A stretch of 64,000 nt of DNA from Devosia aquimaris. Lineage in GTDB: Bacteria; Pseudomonadota; Alphaproteobacteria; Rhizobiales; Devosiaceae. The DNA lies in NCBI RefSeq assembly GCF_020169335.1, contig NZ_JAIEZN010000001.1, forward strand, positions 1,691,426-1,755,425, read 5' to 3'. The translations under genes and the position numbers were made by a program. The notes under the pieces were generated by a model. It was not told the origin of the DNA, did not search any database, and saw only the letters and a program-made list of their open reading frames with translations. Positions 54,214-64,000 of this stretch are shown here, piece by piece. Every line of letters starts with the position of its first letter. Within the stretch, counting starts at the first letter, position 1.

Positions 54214-54496
54214 TGTCCTCGCAGCGACAGTGCCGGCACCACGGCAGAACTGCTGCGACACATTTCGCTCTCGGAGCTGCCCGCCACAGCCATCATCGTG
54301 TCGTCTGGGTCACATTGCAGCCGCTGTTCCGCCTGCTGTGTTGACGACCGGGCGGAAATCACGCAGTAGTTGACGTAATGGTCAATCAAATGGCTGGGAA
54401 GAGGAGCAGATGCCCATTAGGTCAACTGCTTTGCCATAAATGACCGGCGACGGCCAACGTGCTGTCATGACGTATTTTTTGTGATTGGAGGGTCAC

Positions 54497-55606
54497 GTGC
54501 GCACACATTTCAGACTTCTTGGGGCCGTCGCGGGCCTCGCCCTGAGCCTGCCTTTGGTCGGCGGCGCGTTTGCCGGCGGGCTCGATGCCAATGGCTATGA
54601 CTGGGACCTGCTGTTCGATCCGGCGACCTATGCCAGCAAGGCCAGCGCCAGCTATGTCTACATCAACAAGGACGTGACCAATCCCGGCGTCATGGCGGGC
54701 ACCATTGCCACCACGCCCTCGCGCGTCCACTACAATGCCGGGGTCAAGGCCGACATCTTCGACATGGCCAGTTGCCTGATCTCGGTCCAGAACCCCTTTG
54801 GCTCCGACACATCCCGCAACAATGCCTATGCTGCCGCCACCAAGCAGGCCGTCAGCGAATCCATCCGCTCCACCGATACCGGCCTCACCTGTGCGGTGGG
54901 TCTGCCTGCCGGCCCCGGCGTCATCAGCCTGATCGGCGGCATCTCCGCGCAGAACCTCGACTATCAGGCCGCCATTCCCACCGGGTTGGCGACCAGCACC
55001 CCGCTCTCGCTCAACGGCTGGGGCCTGGGCTGGCGTGCCGGCGCGGCCTATGAGATCCCCGAATATGCCCTGCGCATCAGCGCCATCTACAATGCGCCGA
55101 TCAACTACACCCTGAACGGCACCGCCTATGGCGGCGCGGCCTCGTCCTCTGTCACCGCGCCCCAATCCATCGAAGTGCGCGGCCAGACCGGCATTGCCCC
55201 CGGCTGGCTGGCCTTGGGCTCGGTCAAATGGACCAACTGGTCCGTGCTGCAGAAGCTGACGGTCACCACCATTGGAGCTCCGGTCGTCTCCACCTTCAAC
55301 TATCGCGACAGCTGGACCATTTCGGGCGGCATCGGCCACGCCCTGAGCGATCAGCTCAGCATGGTGGCCATGGCCACCTGGGACCAGGGCACCTCGACCC
55401 CGGGCGCCGGTGGCGTGCTCACTGCCGGCACCCAGACGGACCGTTTCGGCCTGTCGCTGGGCGGCATCTACAACGCCTCGCCCAATGTGCAGATCACCGG
55501 CGGCGTCTCTGCCAGCACTCTGGCCTCCGGCTCCAATGCCCTGGGTGAACGCTGGGGCACCGGCTATGTGCTGGCGGTTAGCGGCGGCATCAAGGCGTCG
55601 TTCTAG
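54497..55606 (+). CDS. Outer membrane protein, FadL/OmpP1-like
   Basis: This 369-residue protein has a signal peptide (about 1-25, ending AFA-GG) and alternating amphipathic strands with a C-terminal phenylalanine (GGIKASF), as in outer-membrane barrels. Its layout resembles OmpP1/FadL transporters of hydrophobic compounds, including ALRISAIYNAPINYTLNG and GWLALGSVKWTNWSVLQKLTV. Two cysteines (ASCLIS and LTCAVG) may pair. The start is GTG at 54497 with GGAGG upstream. It is divergent from the VWA/miniprotein unit with 235 bp between. The substrate is unknown. Confidence 0.8.
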   Translation: MRTHFRLLGAVAGLALSLPLVGGAFAGGLDANGYDWDLLFDPATYASKASASYVYINKDVTNPGVMAGTIATTPSRVHYNAGVKADIFDMASCLISVQNPFGSDTSRNNAYAAATKQAVSESIRSTDTGLTCAVGLPAGPGVISLIGGISAQNLDYQAAIPTGLATSTPLSLNGWGLGWRAGAAYEIPEYALRISAIYNAPINYTLNGTAYGGAASSSVTAPQSIEVRGQTGIAPGWLALGSVKWTNWSVLQKLTVTTIGAPVVSTFNYRDSWTISGGIGHALSDQLSMVAMATWDQGTSTPGAGGVLTAGTQTDRFGLSLGGIYNASPNVQITGGVSASTLASGSNALGERWGTGYVLAVSGGIKASF

Positions 55607-55789
55607 CCACCGGCACAATGCATGACCGATCCTTGGGTCGCGGGACTATCGTCCTGCGGCCCCTTTCTTTTCTGCACTTCAGCGCTCAACCTTCGGGTAT
55701 AACGCCGCAGCGCGCAAAATGCCCATCGACGGCATCGCGCCGGCCCTCTAGTGTCCGCACAGTCTCACCCCAGCAATCGTGGATGTGCC

Positions 55790-56722
55790 ATGCCGGTCGG
55801 CGTGTTTTATGCTGTTGTCGCCTACTCGGTCTATTCCTGCGGCGATGCCATCATCAAGGGCTTCGGCCAGAGCCTGTCGGTGTTCGAGATCGGCTTTTTC
55901 ATCGCCATTTTCTCGCTCATTCCCGCGCTCTTCGTGAAGCCCAAGGGCGAGCGCTGGCGCGACAGCTTCCGCCTCACCCATCCGGGCCTGGTGCATCTGC
56001 GCTCCTTCACCGGCGTCGCCTCCTCGGCCCTGGTGACCTATGCCTTTGTCACCATTCCCTTTGCCGAGACCTATTCGCTGGTCTTCATGATGCCGCTGTT
56101 CATCACGCTCATGTCGGTGCTTGTGCTGCGCGAAAAGGTCGATGTGCTGCGCTGGGCCATGCTGGCCCTGGGCTTTGTCGGCGTCATGCTGGTGGTGCGA
56201 CCCGGCTTCCGTGAGCTGCAGCTTGGCCATTTGTCGGCCCTGGCCTGCGCCTTTTTCGGCGCCGCGACCACCACCATCCTGCGTGTCATTGCTCCCCAGG
56301 AAAAGCGCGTGAGCCTGATTGCCCTGCCCGCGCTCTATATCGTTGTGGTCAATGCCGCGCTGATGCTGCCCAGCTTCGTCATGCCCACGCTGACCCAGTT
56401 CGTCCTGCTGGCCGCTGGCGGCACCTTCGTGGGCATGGGCCATCTGCTTCTTATCGCCGCCACCCGCAATGCCGCAGCCAGCCAGGTCGCCCCGATCCAG
56501 TATATCCAGATCGTCTGGGCCATCGCCCTGGGCGCCATCTTCTATGTCGAGTATCCCGACCTGCTTGCCTATGTCGGCATCGGCGTCGTTGTTGCCTCGG
56601 GCCTGGTCAATGTGCTGATCGACGGTGCGCGGGCCCGCGTTGCCGGCCGCTTTGCTGAATACCGCGCGCGCCGCGCCGGCTCGCCCACCAATATGGCTGA
56701 AGTGCAGGGCCCCGAGATTTAG
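55790..56722 (+). CDS. DMT/EamA family transporter (first of a tandem pair)
   Basis: This 310-residue protein has ten predicted helices in two EamA halves. It opens MPVGVFYAVVAYSVYSCGDAIIKGFGQSLSVFEIGFF; the junctions ITLMSVLVLREKVDVLRW and GAIFYVEYPDLLAYVGIGVVV are the paired EamA motifs. Its C-terminus is basic. The next gene shares the same opening and order of motifs and is a clear paralogue. Family members export or import amino acids, nucleosides or other metabolites; the substrate is unknown. I chose the ATG at 55790 over 55751. Confidence 0.87.
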   Translation: MPVGVFYAVVAYSVYSCGDAIIKGFGQSLSVFEIGFFIAIFSLIPALFVKPKGERWRDSFRLTHPGLVHLRSFTGVASSALVTYAFVTIPFAETYSLVFMMPLFITLMSVLVLREKVDVLRWAMLALGFVGVMLVVRPGFRELQLGHLSALACAFFGAATTTILRVIAPQEKRVSLIALPALYIVVVNAALMLPSFVMPTLTQFVLLAAGGTFVGMGHLLLIAATRNAAASQVAPIQYIQIVWAIALGAIFYVEYPDLLAYVGIGVVVASGLVNVLIDGARARVAGRFAEYRARRAGSPTNMAEVQGPEI

Positions 56723-56815
56723 CCCGCGACGGCCGCTTGCAGATCGACGCCGCCCCGATGCGCTTGTATGGTAGGGACATTTCCCCGAGTCCGTCCCGTC
56801 ATATTGGATAGCGCG

Positions 56816-57700
56816 ATGCCTGTCGGCGTCATCTTTGCCTTTCTCGCCTATGCGAGCTTTTCGGTCGGCGACGCGCTGATCAAGGCCACGGGTCCCGCCC
56901 TGTCGGTGTTCGAGATCGGTTTTTTCACCATCACCCTCTCAATCATCCCGGCGATCCTGACCACCCGCAACGAGCGCTGGCGCGACCTCTACAAGCTCCG
57001 CCATCCTGTTCTGGTGCACATCCGCTGCGCCACCGCCATCTGCGGCACGGCTTGCGTCATGTATGCGTTCACCCACATTCCCTTTGCCGATGTCTATGCC
57101 ATCGGCTTTCTGACGCCGGTGATCGTCACCATCCTGGGGGTGCTGCTCTTACGCGAGCATGTGGCCATCCATCGCTGGCTGCTGCTCATCATCAGCTTCC
57201 TGGGCGTCCTGCTGGTCATTCGCCCCGGCGTGCGCGACCTGCAGCTGGGTCACCTCGCGATCCTGTGCAGCGTCTTCTTTGGCGGCGTCACCACCATCAT
57301 CCTGCGCCACGTTGCACCGCATGAGCGCCGTGTGAGCCTGGTGGGCCTGCAGGTGCTCTATTCATCCATCCTCAACGGCCTGCTCATGCTGCCCGGCTTC
57401 GTCATGCCCTCGCTGCACCAGCTGGCCCTGTTCCTGGGCATCGGCCTGCTCGGCGGCACCGGCGGCCTGCTGCTCATCGCGGCGGCCCGGCGCTCCCCGG
57501 CCAATCTGGTGGCGCCCGTGCAATATAGCCAGCTCATCTGGGCCATCGTCTTTGGCGCGCTGTTCTTCGGCGAATATCCCGACTGGATCGCCATCGTCGG
57601 CCTGCTCATCGTGCTGACCTCGGGCCTTGCCAATGTGATGACCGAAAAGCTCAAGATCGTCTGGAAGCCGCGCCTCTTCTTCTTCCGCATCGGCCAATAG
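56816..57700 (+). CDS. DMT/EamA family transporter (second of a tandem pair)
   Basis: This 294-residue paralogue of the preceding gene shares MPVGVI/VF, SVFEIGFF, NERWRDLYKLRHP-like and RPGVRDLQLGHLAIL blocks, plus the EamA motif VTILGVLLLREHVAIHRWL. It has ten predicted helices. It starts 94 bp after the first copy, in the same direction, and is followed by a terminator shared with alaS. The two copies have diverged throughout, so the duplication is not recent. They may work as separate transporters with related substrates or as a heteromer. Confidence 0.87.
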   Translation: MPVGVIFAFLAYASFSVGDALIKATGPALSVFEIGFFTITLSIIPAILTTRNERWRDLYKLRHPVLVHIRCATAICGTACVMYAFTHIPFADVYAIGFLTPVIVTILGVLLLREHVAIHRWLLLIISFLGVLLVIRPGVRDLQLGHLAILCSVFFGGVTTIILRHVAPHERRVSLVGLQVLYSSILNGLLMLPGFVMPSLHQLALFLGIGLLGGTGGLLLIAAARRSPANLVAPVQYSQLIWAIVFGALFFGEYPDWIAIVGLLIVLTSGLANVMTEKLKIVWKPRLFFFRIGQ

Positions 57701-57712
57701 GACAGCCAAAGC

Positions 57713-57745
57713 AAACGGCCCCACACCAGAGTGCGGGGCCGTTTT
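57713..57745. terminator. Bidirectional terminator between DMT gene and alaS
   Basis: The stem AAACGGCCCC / GGGGCCGTTT continues inward through CAC / GTG around a short loop, and ends with TTTT. It sits 12 bp past the DMT stop and 21 bp past the alaS stop. Confidence 0.85.
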
Positions 57746-57766
57746 GAATTGTCTGGCTGCGCTGGG

Positions 57767-60406
<2,640 letters not shown>

Positions 60407-60588
60407 GTCAGGACTTTCATTCGGATCGCAGTGCGCTGCACCGCAGCAGAGGTCGGCTGGCTTTCTATCGCGCGGCCAGCCGCAATGTCCAGCATTGCGG
60501 CGACACTGCGGCGCCCCCACCCCAACGTCGATCAGGCCACCATCCCGGCCATTGCCCCGCGCCGTCCAACAACACCCCTACCCGACAG

Positions 60589-60617
60589 CAAAAAGGGCAC
60601 CGCTTGCGCGATGCCCC
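60589..60617 (-). terminator. Rho-independent terminator of recA
   Basis: On the minus strand a stem GGGCA..GCG / CGC..TGCCC with a short loop is followed by TTTTT, 26 bp past the recA stop. Confidence 0.75.
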
Positions 60618-60642
60618 AGTATCCCTTGCATGGGAGAATAAC

Positions 60643-61716
<1,074 letters not shown>

Positions 61717-61799
61717 TCGTTGTCTCCTTATTCCACGCTCTTGGGGGGCGCGCAACGCGCCATCGCCTCAGGTGGTCATGCCTAGAATGTGCCCTATTT

Positions 61800-61826
61800 G
61801 TTCTCATCTTGTTCCCGTCCTGTCAA
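61800..61826 (-). promoter_or_regulatory. recA promoter with LexA (SOS) box
   Basis: GTTC-N7-GTTC (61800-61814), the alphaproteobacterial LexA site, is exact. On the minus strand a TTGACA -35 (complement of 61821-61826) lies just upstream, so bound LexA would cover the spacer and -10. Two further tandem ATGAGAAC units lie at 61835-61850 with wrong (4-nt) spacing. Confidence 0.85.
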
Positions 61827-61995
61827 GGCACAAAATGAGAACATGAGAACATATGCCCCTCGCCGACCGGCAGAATCGCCGCCGCGCGCCACCTTCCCGA
61901 TATAAGTATGATTTTTGGGCTTGCGTCGCGAGGGCAGGTTGCGTTTTATGCGTGCGATTTTGCCCCGCCGGGGCGCCCAGCGCAGGAGCCGCGCC

Positions 61996-62991
61996 ATGAA
62001 TCTGATCCAGTTTTTCGACGCGAACGGCGAACGCGCTGTCGCTGCTGTTGAGGGCGGCGTCGCCCGTGTCGTACGCGACGCGGCCAGCGTCTATGGCCTG
62101 GCGCTCGAAGCCATGACCGGCCAGGGCGGCCTGTCCGCGCTGGTGGCCGCCAAGGGGCTGGGCGAAACCGTCGATCGCGCCGCCATTCTGGCCGAGGGCC
62201 GCATGCTCTCGCCCATCGATCATCCCGATCCGGCCCATCTCTATGTCACCGGCACGGGCCTGACCCACCTGGGCTCCGCCGCCACCCGCGACGCCATGCA
62301 CAAGTCCAACGGCACCAAGACCGAAGCCGACCTGACGGACTCCATGAAGATGTTCCAGATGGGCCTCAAGGGCGGCAAGCCCGCTGATGGCGAAAAGGGC
62401 GTGCAGCCCGAATGGTTCTACAAGGGCAACGGCTATTCGGTCGTGCGCCCCGGCCACCCCATTCCCTCCCCGGGCTTTGCCCTGGACGCTGGCGAAGAGC
62501 CCGAGATTGCCGGTATCTATGTCATCGACGGCAATGGTCAGCCGCGCCGCCTCGGCTTTGCCCTGGCCAATGAATTCTCCGACCATGTGACCGAGCGGGT
62601 GAACTATCTCTATCTCGCCCATTCCAAGCTGCGCGCCTGCTCCTTTGGCCCCGAGCTGCGCCTGGGCGACCTGCCCCGCCACATCGAGGGCATGTCGCGC
62701 ATCTGGCGCGACGGCAAGGTGCTGTGGGAAAAGCCCTTCCTGTCCGGTGAGGACAATATGAGCCACACCATCGACAACCTCGAATATCACCACTTCAAAT
62801 ACGAGCTGTTCCGCACCCCCGGCGATGTGCATGTCCACTGCTTTGGCACCGCCACGCTGAGCTTTGCCGATGGCATCAGCACCAAGGCCGACGACATCTT
62901 CGAACTTGAGGAATCCCAGTTCGGCGCCGCCCTGCGCAATCCCGTGCAGATCGACAGCGAACAGCCCGTCATCGTCGGCAACCTCTACTGA
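61996..62991 (+). CDS. AraD1/GguC-like FAH-family protein
   Basis: This 331-residue protein resembles the AraD1/GguC group of the fumarylacetoacetate-hydrolase superfamily, found beside sugar-acid degradation genes in Agrobacterium and relatives. Typical segments are YVTGTGLTHLGSAATRDAM, PEWFYKGNG, ANEFSDHVTERVNYLYLAHSKLRACSFGPEL and a C-terminal DVHVHCFGTATLSF. The fold would bind a divalent metal and a 2-keto-3-deoxy acid. I chose the ATG at 61996 (AGGAG upstream). It is divergent from recA and 54 bp upstream of an aldose-dehydrogenase-like gene. The exact reaction is not established. Confidence 0.75.
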   Translation: MNLIQFFDANGERAVAAVEGGVARVVRDAASVYGLALEAMTGQGGLSALVAAKGLGETVDRAAILAEGRMLSPIDHPDPAHLYVTGTGLTHLGSAATRDAMHKSNGTKTEADLTDSMKMFQMGLKGGKPADGEKGVQPEWFYKGNGYSVVRPGHPIPSPGFALDAGEEPEIAGIYVIDGNGQPRRLGFALANEFSDHVTERVNYLYLAHSKLRACSFGPELRLGDLPRHIEGMSRIWRDGKVLWEKPFLSGEDNMSHTIDNLEYHHFKYELFRTPGDVHVHCFGTATLSFADGISTKADDIFELEESQFGAALRNPVQIDSEQPVIVGNLY

Positions 62992-63045
62992 GCTTGCAGT
63001 TCGCGCACTAACATGTCAGTTATCCAGCACCCTGGAGGCCTGACA

Positions 63046-64000
63046 TGACTGCGCGAACTTTCCCCACCCGCCGCATCGGCAAGACCGATCTGTCCGTCAG
63101 CACGCTGGGCCTGGGTGCGGCCTCGCTGGCCGGCATTTTCTCGGCTGTGCCCGCCGAGCAGGGCCGCGCCACAGTGGCCCATGCGCTCGATCAGGGCATC
63201 ACCTATCTCGATACGGCCCCGCAATATGGCCTGGGCCGGTCCGAGCATCTGGTGGGCGATGTGCTGCGCGAGCGCCGCAGCCAGGCCCTGCTCTCCAGTA
63301 AGGTCGGACGCCTGCTCGATCCGGTTGATCCCGCCAAGCAGGACAAGGGCAATTGGGTTGACCCCCTGCCCTTCAACCAGCGCTATGACTATTCCTATGA
63401 TGGCGTGATGCGCTCCTTCGAGGATAGCCTGCAGCGCCTCGGCCTGAGCCACATCGACATCCTCTATGTCCACGACATCGGCACCGCCACCCATGGTGTC
63501 GAAGGCAACAAGCCCCTCTGGGCCCAGCTCGCCAACGGCGGCTACAAGGCGCTGCGCGAGCTCAGGGACAGTGGCACCATTGGCGCCATCGGCCTGGGCG
63601 TCAACGAGTGGGAAGTGCTGATGGACGCCTTCGCTCTGGGCGATTGGGACGTGTTCCTGCTCGCCGGGCGCTATACCCTGCTCGAGCAGACCTCGCTCTC
63701 GCCGTTCATGACGACCTGCCTCGAGCGCGGCGCCTCCGTTGTGGTCGGCGGCCCGTTCAATTCCGGCATTCTGGTGGGCGGCGACAAGTTCAACTATGCC
63801 AAGGCGCCCGAGGCCATCGTCAGCAAGGTCAAGGCCATCCAGGCCGTCTGCGACCAATTCGACGTGCCCCTGCCGGCTGCGGCGCTGCAGTTCCCGCTCA
63901 CCCATCCGGCCGTGTGCAACGTACTGCCCGGCCCGCGCTCGCCTGCCGAGCTTGATGGGATTCTGGCCTGGTGGGATCATGTCATTCCGGACGAACTCTG
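63046..64000 (+). CDS. Aldo/keto reductase, aldose 1-dehydrogenase-like (cut by window end)
   Basis: The first 318 residues of an AKR superfamily enzyme are present; the C-terminus is outside the window. The AKR tetrad is visible: Asp and Tyr in YLDTAPQYGLGRSE, Lys in LLSSKVGRLL and His in DILYVHDIG. Segments such as GLGAASLAG and PFNQRYDYSYDGVMRSFEDSLQRLG match the D-threo-aldose/L-fucose dehydrogenase clade, which oxidises L-fucose or related sugars to lactones. GGAGG precedes the ATG. Pairing with the AraD1-like gene supports a sugar-to-sugar-acid pathway continuing to the right. Confidence 0.88.

Overview
The window is a GC-rich, gene-dense chromosomal segment from an alphaproteobacterium, most likely order Hyphomicrobiales and close to Devosia. 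Four things point there: an F1-ATPase zeta inhibitor (DUF1476), a BacA/SbmA-type peptide transporter, an alphaproteobacterial SOS box (GTTC-N7-GTTC) in front of recA, and a purCSQL plus bolA/grxD neighbourhood. I saw no phage, transposase, CRISPR array or rRNA. The genus is inferred from gene content; no similarity search was run.

Layout. 1-6.1 kb: the start of a ClC chloride channel (cut by the window edge), gnd divergent from a gluconate-5-dehydrogenase-like SDR plus gluconokinase, another SDR, a CYTH phosphatase/cyclase-like protein, an O6-methylguanine-DNA methyltransferase and a CsbD stress protein. 6.3-10.4 kb: an RluA-type pseudouridine synthase, tRNA-Leu(UAA) directly ahead of ridA, then a lower-GC stretch with a sunset-domain secreted protein and a Sel1-repeat protein. 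10.6-16.1 kb: gpt, a CinA-like protein, map-radC, a FemAB-like acetyltransferase and ccdA. 16.2-19.7 kb: an operon rpe-purB-GNAT-hydrolase-GNAT.

20-34.5 kb is the most distinctive region. Purine genes purC, purS, purQ and purL lie in order and on one strand, but between purS and purQ sits a surface-polysaccharide-like cassette (tiny membrane ORF, GtrA, UDP-galactopyranose-mutase-like flavoprotein, GT-C-like membrane protein, acyltransferase-3-like protein). Between purQ and purL sits a Pr6Pr membrane protein with a DJ-1/PfpI protein. Downstream, bolA and grxD are likewise separated by DUF6665, HIT and HAD genes.

34.5-50 kb: acetyltransferases, two MFS exporters, a ClpP paralogue, an ArsR-SRPBCC pair, a class V aminotransferase, an inositol-phosphatase-like enzyme with ttcA, a BacA/SbmA-like transporter with an enlarged extracytoplasmic loop, rpsD, a third MFS protein, TrmJ, and small GFA and TfoX proteins. 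49-64 kb: a stand-alone fabF with a MarR regulator whose promoter holds a perfect palindrome, icd, a secreted VWA protein with four beta-type repeats, a FadL-like porin, tandem DMT transporters, alaS, recA with its LexA box, and the start of a sugar-acid pathway (AraD1/GguC-like plus aldo/keto reductase, cut by the right edge).

Most genes are housekeeping or conserved accessory genes in short operons with 1-4 bp start/stop overlaps. No single undescribed system stands out. The best leads are the two cassettes inside the pur cluster, the acyltransferase that lacks the family histidine, the modified BacA-like protein, and the marR promoter.
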